Below, piece after piece: positions 48,559-59,879 of a DNA stretch of 64,000 nucleotides. The position numbers and the translations under genes were made by a program. The notes under the pieces were generated by a model. That model saw only the letters and a program-made list of their open reading frames with translations. It was not told the origin of the DNA and searched no databases. Source of the DNA: Pleurodeles waltl (lineage: Eukaryota > Chordata > Amphibia > Caudata > Salamandridae); contig NC_090447.1 in the NCBI RefSeq assembly GCF_031143425.1, positions 131,149,106-131,213,105 on the forward strand, read 5' to 3'. Numbering within the stretch: position 1 is the stretch's first letter; each line of letters begins with the position of its first letter.

Positions 48559-49427
48559 GGTGGTCATTACAACCCTGGCGGACGGTGTTAAAGTGGCGGT
48601 AAGACCGTCAACAGGCCGGCGGTAGAAAATGTGCAATTACGACCGTGGCGGAAACCGCCAACAAAGACATCCACTTTAACACTCCGACCGCCACGGCGGT
48701 ACAAACAAACAGTGCGGCGCTTACCGCCAACAGACAGGCGGGAGACAATGTACCGCCCACACTATTATGACAGGCCAATCCGCTACCTTTTCCGGGGCGG
48801 ATTCACCGCGGATAAAAACACGGCGGAAACAGGAATTTCAAATGGAAAACGCTCACCTCTACACACCCCATGAGGAACGAGGACAGCATGGACCCGGAAG
48901 TCCAAATTCTACCTGCGATACTCTTCCTGCTCCTCTACCAGGAGCACGAACGCCGGCGGCGAAGACCACAGTGAGTACTGCACCTACGACACAGGGGAGG
49001 TGGGAGGGAAAAAAGAGGGAAACACACACGCAACACGCAACACCCCCACCCTCACCCACTACAACACACACACAAATGCATATTAATACATCACAGTTAC
49101 ACCCCCCAAGCCCCCCGGAAGAATGCAAAGACAATAGAAAATGAGTGTAACAATTGTAATATATTAAAATCAAGTAGGCAAAAATATATATATACACCAT
49201 TTACAAAATATATACCAAGCATAGTAGTCCAGTTAGTGCTCCAATTAAGTCAGTGGAACACTGGGCCCAAACGGTATGGGTGAGGCCCACACAAAATCCC
49301 CGACCATGACGGAGAGAACCCTGCAGGGGCATCAGAGAGCAACTAAACAGGCACCTCAGGGGGAGGGAAAGGGGGGGCACCTCAGCGGCTTGAGTGCACG
49401 ACGCCAAATCCACGAGGGGGCCACATG

Positions 49428-49795
49428 CCCACCGTTCCATCCTGGGGAGTGCAAAGCCACAGTCTCTCAAGTCTCTACAGTGGGTGGGTTGCCCACTGTT
49501 CAATCCTGGGGAGTGCTAAGCCACAGTCTCTCAAGTCTCTACAGTGGGTGGGTTGCCCACTGTTCAATCCTGGGGAGTGCAAAGCCACAGTCTCTCAAGT
49601 CTCTACAGTGGGTGGGTTGCCCACTGTTCAATCCTGGGGAGTGCAAAGCCACAGTCTCTCAAGTCTCTACAGTGGGTGGGTTGCCCACTGTTCAATCCTG
49701 GGGAGTGCAAAGCCACAGTCTCTCAAGTCTCACAAGTGGGTGGTCTGCCCACTGTTCAATCCTGGGGAGTGCAAAGCCACAGTCTCTCAAGTGGA
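49428..49795. repeat. 63 bp tandem repeat, about six copies
   Basis: The unit contains GTTCAATCCTGGGGAGTGC and CCACAGTCTCTCAAGTCTC. It recurs at 63 bp steps (49482, 49545, 49608, 49671 and onward) with few differences, and matches 816-912 inverted. Confidence 0.9.
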
Positions 49796-50150
49796 TAACA
49801 GTCTTCACTGGTTCTGGAGGGGGCCTTGTGCCCAGAGTGCTTCATCCTGCTAAGGACAGAGGTAGTGGATGGATCTCTCCACTGGTTCTGGAGGGGGCCT
49901 TGTGCCCAGAGTGCTTCATCCTGCTAAGGACAGAGGTAGTGGATGGATCTCTCCACTGGTTCTGGAGGGGGTCTTGTGCCCAGAGTGCTTCATCCTGATA
50001 AGGACAGAGGTAGTGGATGGATCTCTCCACTGGTTCTGGAGGGGGCATGGTGCCCAGAGTGCTTCATCCTGCTAAGGACAGAGGTAGTGGATGGATCTCT
50101 CCACTGGTTCTGGAGGGGGCGTGGTGCCCAGAGTGCTTCATTCTGCCCGT
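49796..50150. repeat. 74 bp tandem repeat, about five copies
   Basis: The unit contains CACTGGTTCTGGAGGGGG and GAGTGCTTCATCCTGC, at 74 bp steps (49869, 49943, 50017 and 50091). The same family occurs at 330-815 on the other strand with a different copy number. Confidence 0.9.
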
Positions 50151-50187
50151 GACGGACTCAGTAGCGTCAGTCCCCTTGGTGCTCATG

Positions 50188-50655
50188 GGCCAGCGGTGCT
50201 TGAGGCGGCGGTGCCCTGTTCAGCGGTGCTTGAGACGGCGGTGCCCTCTTCAGCGGTGCTTGAGACGGAGGTGCCCTGTTCAGCGGTGCTTGAGGCGGCG
50301 GTGCCCTGTTCAGTGGTGCTTGAGGCGGCGGTGCCCTGTTCAGCGGTGCTTGACACGGCGGTGCCCTGTTCAGCAGTGTGCTTGAGGCGGCGGTGCCCTG
50401 TTCAGCGGTGCTTGAGACGGCGGTGCCCTGTTCAGCGCTGTGTGAGGCGGCGGTGCTCTGTTCAGCGGTGCCCTGTTCAGCGGTGCTTGAGGCGGCGGTG
50501 CCCTGTTCAACGGTGCTAGAGACGGCGGTGCCCTGTTCAGCGGTGCTTGAGATGGCGGTGCCCTGTTCAGCGGTGCTTGAGGCGGCGGTGCCCTGTTCAG
50601 CAGTGCTTGAGGTGGCGGTGTCCTGTTCAGCGGTGCCTGAGACGGCGGTCTCCAT
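50188..50655. repeat. 30 bp GC-rich tandem repeat, about 15 copies
   Basis: The unit is close to CAGCGGTGCTTGAGACGGCG plus GTGCCCTGTT. The period is a multiple of three, so several frames stay open; on the - strand it would encode a 10-residue repeat rich in Ala, Ser, Thr and Glu. It probably lies in or near the 3' end of the Myb-like gene of this copy, but frames in such repeats are not proof of coding. Confidence 0.85.
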
Positions 50656-50689
50656 TGCAGGGACTCAGCTGCTGGCGGTCCTTCATGGC

Positions 50690-50835
50690 CCAGCGGGGCT
50701 GGTGCTGGCGGTCCTTCATTGGCCAGCGGGGCTTTTGCTGGCGGTGGCCTCCTGGGCAGCTGGGCTTGTGCTGGCGGGGGCCTCCTGGGCAGCTAGGCTT
50801 ATGCTGGCGGGGGCCTCCTGGGCAGCGGGGATGAT
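50690..50835. repeat. 36-39 bp GC-rich tandem repeat, about four copies
   Basis: The unit contains GCTGGCGGGGGCCTCCTGGG. It is matched inverted in the first 100 bases of the window. Confidence 0.75.
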
Positions 50836-51311
50836 GGCGGTCTTCTCCGCCGTCCTGCCCTTCCCAGACTTGCCGTGTTTCTTGTGACCCTTCCCCACCT
50901 TGGAAGGTGTCACAGCTGACTCCCACCTGGACCCCTGGGAGCGGCTTTGGTGGCTGGAGTCTTCCCCCTCTCCCGCCAGGCACTGGCCAACTTCTGATGC
51001 TTCACAGGTGGGGGACTGTCTGTGCTGTGGCTCCGTGCCACACTGGCTGCTCGGGTGGCCGGTGCACTCCAGATTACGGTGACTACAGGCACCACTGGTC
51101 CCGGAGATGTTGTGGCTGAGGTGCTAGTTCGGGACCGATGAGACGGACGGGGTGGGGGAGATGTGGGAAAGAGGTCAAGGTTGGACAGGAAAAGTTTTTT
51201 TGACACACTGGGACGGGTAGCTGGAGGGGGTTTGGGAGTGGAGGAAGAGGTTGTGGTTGTAGGAGGTCTTCATTTGCTGACTTTGGGTGAAGGTGCATGC
51301 GCTGGAGGCTG

Positions 51312-53263
51312 TCATGAGGTGGATGGCTGTTGGGTGGGTGTGTGCCTGCGTTTGTGTATCTTCGGAGGGGGCGTCACAGACACACTGGGAGAGGACACAG
51401 GGGACGTGTGAATGTTAGTGGGGGTGGTGACTGCACGTGAGCGGGGTGTGGTGGTGGGTGTACTGGAGATGGACGTAGTGGCTGTAGAGGTATTGCATGC
51501 AGGTGTGAGTGTAGACGAGACAGGGAGGGAGGAGGGAGACGAGGAGGAGGGGGACACAGTGGAGGCAGTGGATGTTCGTGTGTCTGCATGTGTGTGATGC
51601 TTGCCTGAGTGCCTGTGGGATGTGTGGTGCTTTTGTTTGGCTGAGCTTCCCTTGTGTGTTGATGTGTGTGCATGCTGGTCTGTAGGTGTGCTTGGAATAG
51701 GATGAGGTACAGGGGATTGGGTTGTGGTGGAGGAAGTTGGAGGGGGGAGGCTAGACACAGGGACAATGGCTGCCATCAGTGCTGAGGCCAGAGTCTGAAA
51801 AGCTCGCTGAAGGGCCGCCTGACCAGAATGAATGCCCTCCAGGAATGCATTTGTTTGTTGCAACTGCCTTTCTACACCCTGGATGGCATTCAAAATGGTA
51901 GACTGCCCAACAGTGAGGGACCTGAGGAGGTCAATGGCCTCCTCACTGAGGGCAGCAGGGGTGACTGGGGCAGGGCCTGAGGTGCCTGGGACGAAGGTGA
52001 TGCCCACCCTCCCGGGTGAGCGGGCACGGGGCGAAGGCTGAGGGGCTGCTGGGAGGGCGGTGCTGGTATTGGGGGTGGCGGCTGTACCTGTAGATGGGGG
52101 GGCACAGATGTTGCCGCCACCACAAGGGAGCTCCCATCAGAGGACGAGTCAGTGCCACTGGTCTCAGCTCCTGTCCCCGCCGTGGAGCTCCCCTCGCCCG
52201 CCGTCCCACTGGTGAACTCCGATTCCGTAGTGTGGCCCTCCATAACCATGTGGGATGCAGCTCCCTCGTGCTCCAGTGCCACTGCTCCTCCGCCTGGTGA
52301 TGCTAATGCACACAAGAACAGGGAGACCACCAAAAGTGGGGGACGACAGAAGAAAGACATGTTGAGTGCATGCATTACCGCTACCGTTGGCGGACACAAC
52401 AGATGCGGAAGCCCCCTTCACTACGCCGCGCTCTTGGGCTCCACTGTTCAGTTCCTGGGAAATGGCCTACAAGGCTATGGACGACATCTGCACACATAGA
52501 TGACACAGGAGCATGACTAGGTGTCCTTGTCACTCTACAGAGGAGGGGTGGGGTGCCACATGGCCTGCCTTACGGAGGGACCTTGCCTACGGAACTCGCC
52601 CTGGCCTAGGGAAACCCACAGCCCACCTCCCCCACCCAGACCCCTCCACTGTGTGCAAAGTCAGCAGAAAGCGAGTGTGCTCACCCCCTTGTGGCTGCTG
52701 TGATGCCCTCTAGCGCCCATCCAACTACGGGTACGCCACCACCAGGATCCTGAACATCAGGGGGGTCATGGTGCGACGGCCACCCCTCCCACGTTGGGAG
52801 GCCATCCCCAGCTGAGCCTCCGCCATCTTCTTGCTCCAGCGGCGAATGTCCTCCCATCTTTTCAGGCAGTGGGTGCTCTGTCTGTGGTAGACCCCCAGGG
52901 TTCGGACGTCCTTGGCGATGGCACTCCAAATATCTTTTTTCTGGTGGCGCTGACCTACATGATTTGTACAGGGGGAAGAGAAACGTATTGCCAACTGCAC
53001 CGTCAAAGTGATTGGCCCCCATCCCTACCCTTGTCATGTGGCACATGCACTCACCGTTGTTTCATGCACGCCTAAATCTACCCCCCCATCTTTCATCCAC
53101 CCCACTCCACACAGGCATTGCCCATATAGCATGCTCCCAGTGTACTTACCTGTTTGTCTGGAGGACCGTAGAGTAGCGTGTACTGGCGGAGGACCCCATC
53201 CACAAGTTTCTCCTACTCCTCCGATGTGAAGGCAGGGGCCCTTTCCCCAGACACTCGAGCCAT
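51312..53263 (-). pseudogene. Myb/SANT-like gene of Harbinger copy 2
   Basis: The - strand ATG at 53263 opens with MARVSGERAPAFTSEE, then an in-frame TAG, then EKLVDGVLRQY..LLYGPPDKQ before a CAG|GTAAGT donor at 53150. The next exon (about 52949-52690) has QKKDIWSAIAKDVRTLG and HCLKRWEDIRRW, which with exon 1 completes a Myb/SANT-like DNA-binding domain. Further 3' frames (52399-51890 and 52007-51312) are Ser/Thr/Pro-rich, the latter with a helical LLRSLTVGQSTILNAIQGVERQL region of the oligomerising type. Exon joins after the second exon are uncertain. The early stop makes this copy defective. Function (transposase partner, nuclear import and end binding) is inferred from the family. Confidence 0.65.
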
Positions 53264-53326
53264 TGTCTCTTCCAGACCGAGGTAACAGCAGCACTTGCAG
53301 TGTAGTGCGTTACCATCACATACTAG

Positions 53327-53748
53327 ATGTGGAGGCTGGGTTCCACAATATGGCACGTTGTTATCGTCATGAGAGAGCCACCGGGGTCTGGAGGGCATCC
53401 GCCCAAGGGGGGCCAGCCTTGCCCACAACAGCCACCACCATAGCTCAGACCACAGTGGCCCCAAGGATGACAGCCCCTGTAGCAGGTCCCTCAACTTCAT
53501 CTGCTCCAGGCCCACAAGCAGCACCTCCTGCACCTCCCCCTCCAACCACGGCACCGGCACCAGCAGTGGCATCAACAAGTGGTACACAGACAACCCCAGC
53601 TGCTGTGATAGACAATGTGGAATTTTAGACACTGAAACGTGACATGCAACTAATGTTGCGCAGGATGGACAGGCTGCAGCAGGAGGTGTTCCGCAATAGC
53701 AGGAGACTGCAGGGTATCAAAAAAATCCTGTGGAGGGCCAATTTGTAA
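53327..53748 (+). pseudogene. Second Myb/SANT-like Harbinger gene, 3' exon
   Basis: A + strand frame runs from about 53327, through a Pro/Ala/Thr-rich stretch (PGPQAAPPAPPPPTTAPAP), to an in-frame TAG at 53626-53628, then stays in frame through TLKRDMQLMLRRMDRLQQEV and LQGIKKILWRANL to TAA at 53746-53748. The C-terminal amphipathic helix is typical of proteins with an N-terminal Myb/SANT domain and a coiled-coil end. It fits as the 3' exon of the gene starting at 46505. The acceptor position is uncertain. Confidence 0.5.
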
Positions 53749-54221
53749 ATAATGGATCCTCACCCATGATGCCCTCCCCTCCTTCCTCTTTCCTCGTTCT
53801 TATCTTTAGTGGGTTTAGGGGGCCTAGTGTTAGGTTAGAGTAGGCTGTTAGTTTAGTTAGTATATGCGGGTTGGGGGCGTTATATTATTACATCTTTTTT
53901 GTGGGTGGGTGGGTGCGTGATGATGTTAGGGTTTATGTATATAAACAAAAATACAAAAAAATATAAAAAATATTTTTAAAAAATACAACAAAAAAAATAT
54001 TTGTTTAGGATAAGTTAGTATGTGTTTAGGCTAGTATATGTTGTACTACATGTGTCCCGTCATATAAGGGGGTTGCTGGATTGATGTTTAGAGTGTTTAG
54101 TTAAATGTGATAAGTAAGTTTAGCTTAGGGTAGTTAGGGCCAGTTGTGGGTAATGTATAGTTAGGATAGGTTAGGTTAGTTAAGGTGTTTCCCCTAATTT
54201 AAGTATGATTTATTACAGTAA

Positions 54222-54227
54222 AATAAA
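54222..54227 (+). terminator. Polyadenylation signal
   Basis: AATAAA, about 470 bp after the end of the + strand Myb-like frame, following an A/T-rich untranslated region (53750-54220). Confidence 0.5.
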
Positions 54228-54239
54228 GTTTTAGGTACT

Positions 54240-55392
54240 CCTTCACAGTATGTGTCATATGCTTGGGGATCAGGGCCTTGGTATGGGTGTACAGTGTCAA
54301 TTTAGTATTTGCATTTCTGTTCCACCCTGCATCAGAATCCCATTATTGACATGTTTTTTCTCAATTCCAAATGAGCTGTCACATTGGCAGCTACAACAAA
54401 GCTACTTCTCTATGCATCTGCCATCCATTGCACCCACCACTCAAGGTCACTATGGCTCCCAATGTGTTGTAAAGGTTGGTGTGTTTTTAAATCTGTCATC
54501 GTTTGAGTACTGAATTGGAATCTTGGGCACTGTGGGACGTCTGCCTGCAGCCTGATGTTCATGTGAACCCTGATAAGCTGAGTGATGGGATAATCTTATT
54601 TAGTTTTGTATACATAACTCACACCTATAATTTCTTACATTGTACTCCCAGGTTACATTATTTGTCCATACACTTGTACACATCCATTCCTGCTGCATGG
54701 GGTGTGTGTGTGATTAAAGCTTATAGTCAGATGTCACATACATAAAGATTGTCCTGAAGGGAATGTTGGCCACATTGAGTTTCAGCTTCTACATACTTTG
54801 AAGCTGACTTTTTCAGTTCTACACAGCATTATACTGTTTGTTTTCAATTCACTTCAGAAATTAGCCTAAGGAAGCACAGGTGATGATAAAATCCAGACCC
54901 CAGTGCATAGTTATCAGCCCACATTCTTTCAACACTGTTGTATTGACATTCTATGGCCATTGACATGTAACATACATCACAAATCTCCTACACAGTTGAT
55001 GTGTCATATTACACAGAGAAAAAGTGGTTGTGTAAGTGCTATTTATTTTAAAGTGCTGTAGTGCAATATTTACATAGTCCAGGATTTTAAGTCCATTAGT
55101 GTGACACCTTCTATTGTGATGCAGCACAAGTGCAATGGCGAGGGACATGTCATTGCACATGCTGGGGTGAAGTGTCATTCAGTGCAGAGGTACATGAATT
55201 GCCAATGAGGTAGTGAGAGACAATTGCAATGCATAGTGGTAAGGTAAACAGTGTGCTGGAGAACAGTGCATGTTAGCAACTGTAGTAAGACTGGCATGTG
55301 AACAAGCACAGGACCTAAGATATCAGTGCCCATGTGGTATGGACTTTTGCTATTGGGTACTCCTACGGGTGAAGGTGATCTGTTCCACGTCT
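54240..55392. other. Harbinger interior, no recognisable gene
   Basis: Spacer between the 3' ends of the two convergent Myb-like genes. Only short frames without signatures were found. Confidence 0.5.
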
Positions 55393-57795
55393 TCACCTTC
55401 TGATGTGTGTCATCTCCACTGCCCTTGGTGGTGGTGGGTTTGAAGGAGCAACACACACTTTAGTGTTTGAAGATGTGGAGTCAGAATTCCCGGTAGCTGC
55501 CAACTGTGGGGCTATTAAGGGCATTACTGCAGCAAGGAGGAGCTGCTGGTTCTTGAGTATAGCAGCTACATCACTGTTGTAGGCAGCCAGGTCAGCTCTG
55601 AGGGGGTCATGATTGAATTTGTGCACGCAGTGAAAGGTTTGGGATGCCAGGTGTTGTGGCAACTCCCTAACTGCTGTGGTGAAATCCCTCACACATATTA
55701 GTCTTTGCAGCAGGGATGGTAGCGCTTGCATGGCTGCTGCCTGTTCTGCAGATGACATCATGCACGTGCGCATCCCCTCAAAGCTGGCTGACATATTTTG
55801 CATCCCCACCCGCGCCTCCTTGGCCAGCTCCTGCTGTACTCCCACTACTGTCCTCTCAAAGGTGGTACCAGTGTCCTCAGAGTCCTCAGCTGGGTTGGAG
55901 CTGGCAGGTTGTACTATTGGGGTGGTGGGTGGGTCCTCTGTGATGGCTGCTGTATCTGTACTCCTCCTTGCGACTGAAGGTGGGGCCTGGAGGGTTCCAA
56001 GGTCATTTTGGAGGGTCTGCTGGCTAATGTTTGTCAGCTCGTCATCCATGTCATCAGGGAAGTCCAGGACAGGCATATCCACAGGAGAGCCATCGTCCTC
56101 TGCAATGAGATATTGTACAATTAGTGTGTCTGTGTTGTGGCAGTTGTAATGTGACGTTACTGACTTCCTATTAGTGAGACATAGTAATTTTGGTTCCTGT
56201 TCATTGATCCTGTCTTTAATATTAGCATTCTCCCAGGCCTATGCCCCACCTGCATGTCACATGTAGTGTGGGCAGTTTGGGGAATTGTCTGCGTCACATC
56301 CTCTAGGTGTAGGTTCTGTCCAAATTGTATGTTGCCACCTTATTGTCCTACTCAACCCTCCATCTACTTCCATTATCATGGTGAGGCCTTGTAATGACTG
56401 TGGGGGTTCTGATTCCACTTGCACCACACTTAACAATATGGAACTGACCCAGTCTTGGATATTTTGACACACACCTATATGTTGCTGAGACCAAGCACAT
56501 ACTATGATACAGGTGTCAGCATTGGTAGTGAGTAATGTTGATGTTGGGGAATGTGTGCTACATTGGATTGCAATGATGGGCCTGGCAGGGTTCCATTTCC
56601 TCTTATGTCTGTGCGGGTGTGTTTAATTAACTAGACACATATGTCCTCCCCCTCAATGTTGTTGTCTTAGCAGTATGACAGTTGGGATGTTGCAAGGAGG
56701 CATTGCAGCTATTGTAACACAGGCATGGGGTAGACCCTGGAATGTGCAGCATGGGTATGACATTACTGCTGTGTACTTCATAATGTAAGTAACAATACCT
56801 GATGCTTATAGCGCCCATAGACATGAGCATTAGACAGGATTTACACTTTGTTAGGAATTACAGGGGATTGATAACGTTGTCATCCTGAACCCTCTATTTT
56901 GGGTGTGTTTGATCCATGGGCACGTAACTGCCATTAGCTACTTGACCTGCACACACAGCACAGGTGGTAGTGGCAACTGTTGTCAATGGTAAATACCACT
57001 TGCGGATATGGCCTGAGACTGGAAATTGAGCCCTAGTTCATGTTGTGACAATACCAGCTGTCGTGAGACAGTAGGCCAGTTTTTCGTTGTACCCTACCCT
57101 CCTGGACTGGCTTTGCCTTTTCAACATCCTTGGCATGGCAGAGTAGCCCCATGCAATGGTTGTTGGTGTAGTGTTGTGCTGTGCCCTTGGTTTCCCCTGC
57201 ACAGCCCATACACCCGTGCTGAGCCGCTTTGCCCTCTCCACTGCCTGATTTTCAGGGCTGACATGCATTGTGTAGTAGGTATGTCCCCCTCGCTTACAGT
57301 TAACATTTAGTCAATTTGTCCCTAATGCAACTTACCCTGCATCTGTGTGGTTTCCTGGAAGTCTGCACTGTGCTGTCCTTGAATCCCTGTGATGATCTCT
57401 TCTGGACCATTTCCTCCATCCGGTCCAGGGCCTCCTGAGGTGCTGGGCCCCCACCTCCATTCTGCTGACTTCCTGTTTCTTGTCATCTTTTCCTTGGTCC
57501 TGTGCTTGCAGTCATGCCAGCATTTCTTGCACTCAGTGACTGTTCTCCGTACTTCTGCCACACTGTTTATCTTCTCCACAATTTGTTGCCAAATTGCATC
57601 CCTTGGCAATTTTGAGGTGACAAAAAGTTGATGCTGGTGTTCCGTCACCTCTTTCACCAGTATTTCCTGCTCCTCTGCACTGAAACAACACCTTCTTTTC
57701 TTCTTCTCCCTTTCCTGGGTCTTGTCTGGGTCCTCTTGGCTGGTTGCTGGTGGATTGGAGTCTTCTGGGGATCTCTCCTGGCTTCTGGGATCCAT
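55393..57795 (-). CDS. Myb/SANT-like partner protein of the large Harbinger element (two exons)
   Basis: Exon 1 is 57795-57336 (ATG at 57795; GTAAGT donor) and exon 2 is 56099-55393 (TTGCAG acceptor). The joined length is 1167 nt, exactly 388 codons plus stop with no internal stop, which supports the splice choice. The N-terminus is Ser/Pro/Gln-rich and basic (KKKRRCCFS). The Myb/SANT-like domain at about residues 40-115 has EEQEILVKEVTEH, IWQQIVEKINSV and ECKKCWHDCKHRTKEK. Exon 2 is Thr/Pro/Ser-rich and ends in a long helical region (about residues 240-350). In active Harbinger elements the partner binds the transposon termini and brings the transposase into the nucleus. It is convergent with the transposase gene and looks intact. 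Confidence 0.78.
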
Positions 57796-58112
57796 TTTCG
57801 GGCTCCTTAGCACATTTTGCTGTGTTTGTGCCGCTTTTTGATGCACTTGCGGGGAAAATGGCACCTATGTGGTTTGCGTCATCGTAAACCCGATTAAAGT
57901 CATTTTTGCTTCGTTACCATCGTTTTGCTTTACGACGTGGTTCAATGGTTAGAGTAAAAAAAAATGACCCTAACCCGTGGTTTGCGCCATGGAGCGGCAA
58001 AGTATAAATTTGACGCCTGGGTGGCGCAAAGAAATGGCGTTAGTCGGCATTCAACTTTTTGACACAAAACTGCATTGGCGCAGTTTTGAGTCAAAAAGTA
58101 TAAATATGGCCC

Positions 58113-58115
58113 TTA
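58113..58115. repeat. Target site duplication (TTA), right
   Basis: TTA follows the right terminus GGCCC and matches 29657-29659. Confidence 0.8.
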
Positions 58116-58713
58116 GATGTCAGTAACCCTGAATTCAACACCTATGGTGGCTGTAACATGCCAACAAGAGACAAACACCACTTTCCCCAGCAAAAATGGC
58201 CAAACAGGGCTTGAGACAACTACATGCCTGGCCTAGGATATATCCAGTGCTGCTGGGACGAAGAATTGTGTACCACCTCATGTGGTTTTAATAATTAAGC
58301 CCCTAGGGAGAAGCAGGACTCTGGGGGTACTACTCTAGCAATTTCAGGTCATTGCTCACTGTCTTGCCCAGCCGAACGTCTTGGTAATCTTCCCCAGGAG
58401 GGCGAGAGCCCCAGTGATATACTTCTGCTTGAGCGCACAATGCTCTGATTTTAAACCTTCCTCATGGGACGCCAGCGCCCAAGGAAGATTACTCTGTGCC
58501 CTGCAGGTGGCCCCTGGCATCCTCCACACACTGCACCTGTGTTCAGTGGAATGGGCAAGCAGCACCACAGATTTCCTCCCACCATGTCTACAGTGTACTA
58601 CAGTGAGAGCTGGTCCCCTACTCGCACCAGAAGCAATTGCCGGTCCAGCAGGGACTCTGCCAGGGCCGTGGAAGCTATCTGGACTCCCTCGCAGCCCGTA
58701 ACTTAGAGGACAC
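58116..58713. other. Flanking sequence, no recognisable gene
   Basis: Sequence between the Harbinger element and the next provirus. Overlapping frames at 58356-58700 on both strands lack any signature. Confidence 0.5.
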
Positions 58714-59297
58714 TGAGGAAATTCGATTTTTAATACGATGGTATCGACCCGCCATTTTGTGGCCCGCCGCCATTTTATGTTGCCTTCACTCAGGCAGCAC
58801 AGCGAACGAAGTCCATTCTGCCTTTTCTGCTTATTCTGCAACATGGTGTTCAAAACAGCCTTCTGCCTCTATCTTTACAAGGCTGGTATTAAGGTCTGAC
58901 CGAGTACACTAATCCCTGTCTGGTTTTCTAATCCTTGTTTCAACTATCTGTAGGCTCACACTATTCTCCGCCGATCTTATCTTATCGTCTGGCCTTCGCT
59001 GTCCTTTGCTAGTATTCTCTCATTTCACAACTGTCCTCCAAACGCACACAAACTTATCGCACCACATGCAACTTCGTTGTGGATCGGTTAATGAATTAGT
59101 TCAAGGGAGGGGTGACAAACACAGCTGGAGGGGAGGCAACCTTAAGTCACTTGATACTTTGTTTTCCAATTCCTTCTATTGGTGCTGTCTTGTTTTCCGA
59201 CATTTCTATTGGCTCTGTTCTATCTTTACATTATTCTTACTGGCTCCTTTCTATGTGTTCTGGGAGTGTATGTAGTTAATAAATGGTTTTTATACGG

Positions 59298-59304
59298 TAT
59301 ATAA
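59298..59304 (+). promoter_or_regulatory. LTR TATA box
   Basis: TATATAA in the LTR, about 85 bp before the AATAAA signal. Confidence 0.65.
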
Positions 59305-59385
59305 GATTGTGCGCCACAAAGTAAAGTGGCAGTCTCCTGAGAACATACCTTGTGTACTTCTTGGACAACTGTACTAGCTGCAGCT

Positions 59386-59391
59386 AATAAA
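59386..59391 (+). terminator. LTR polyadenylation signal
   Basis: AATAAA in the LTR, downstream of the TATA box, marking the R region. Confidence 0.65.
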
Positions 59392-59509
59392 ATCTGATCT
59401 TTTACGCCTGACAGAGTGTCCCGTGTCTCTGTTAGTTGAGGCAGGTGAATCCAAGGAGATTTTAGGCGTACCCTGCGCCGCCAGGCCCATAAGGTTCTGG
59501 TTCTTCAAC

Positions 59510-59527
59510 TGGCGCCCAACGTGGGGC
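59510..59527 (+). other. Primer binding site (lysine tRNA type)
   Basis: TGGCGCCCAACGTGGGGC is the standard complement of the 3' end of lysine tRNA 1,2, two bases after the LTR. Gammaretroviruses usually use proline or other tRNAs, so this is a notable combination. Confidence 0.88.
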
Positions 59528-59873
59528 GGCTTCAGCGGTACCGGTTCTGCCTGAAGGTCGTGAGGAACCCCGCAAGAAAATTCTGGAGGAATCGCGAGCC
59601 ACGTCAAGCGACCCCTGTATGTCGAAGTGGTCCGAAGGTCTTTTTCAGCGCGGTTACTCCTTCCTGACGGCTACTGACGACTGCTGCCCTGACTGCCGCC
59701 CTGCCTTGGCCCTTTCTTTGATGATGTATGGTAAAGCGAGACGATAGACGGGCCTCTGTTGGTGTAAGAAGACATCCTTAGTTAAGTATTTGGTGGGTCG
59801 CGCCCACAAATTTTGGTCTTTGTTTTGTCCTTAGGTCCTTAGATTTGGCCATTGCAGTGGCCAAAGCCGAGGG

Positions 59874-59879
59874 GTAAGT
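59874..59879 (+). promoter_or_regulatory. Possible retroviral splice donor
   Basis: GGG|GTAAGTG in the leader between the primer site and gag. This is the usual position of the donor for subgenomic env RNA. Confidence 0.5.

Larger units (their letters stand above)
48559..53320 (-). mobile_element. Harbinger-type transposon (copy 2), truncated at its 5' side
   Basis: It starts at about 48559 with TGGTCATTACAACCCTGGCGG, the same terminus found in reverse at 1735. It carries the same tandem repeats as copy 1 and a - strand Myb/SANT-like gene that reads toward this end. No matching terminus was found on the right, where the sequence passes into another Myb-like exon at about 53320, and no transposase is present. 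It appears to be a truncated insertion inside the larger Harbinger element. Confidence 0.7.
29660..58112 (+). mobile_element. Autonomous-type Harbinger DNA transposon with nested insertions
   Basis: The left end (TGCCCATATTTATACT) and the reverse complement of the right end (GGGCCATATTTATACT) form 16 bp terminal inverted repeats with two mismatches, flanked by TTA duplications. Both subterminal regions have further TTTATACTT and TTGCGCC motifs. The two genes expected of the superfamily are present: a HARBI1-like transposase near the left end (+) and a Myb/SANT-like protein near the right end (-). The 28.5 kb size comes from nested insertions, chiefly the provirus at 34443-45229 and a second Harbinger copy at 48559 to about 53320. 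A further Myb-like gene (46505-53748) also lies inside. Confidence 0.8.
58714..59507 (+). repeat. 5' LTR of the gammaretrovirus-like provirus
   Basis: The right end is TTCTTCA (59507), two bases before the primer site. The left end is proposed at TGAGGAA (58714), which mirrors the right end as a short imperfect inverted repeat. A TATATAA box (59298-59304) and an AATAAA signal (59386-59391) are spaced correctly for the U3-R-U5 plan. The left boundary cannot be proven without the second LTR. Confidence 0.6.

Noticed and set aside
49482..49795. CRISPR array (regular 63 bp repeats)
   Set aside because: Repeats are contiguous with no unique spacers, in eukaryotic transposon DNA. This is a minisatellite.
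50167..50887. A repetitive-protein gene in the 30 bp repeat
   Set aside because: Open on both strands in several frames because the unit is a multiple of three and GC-rich. Coding is possible only as the tail of the Myb-like gene and is unproven.
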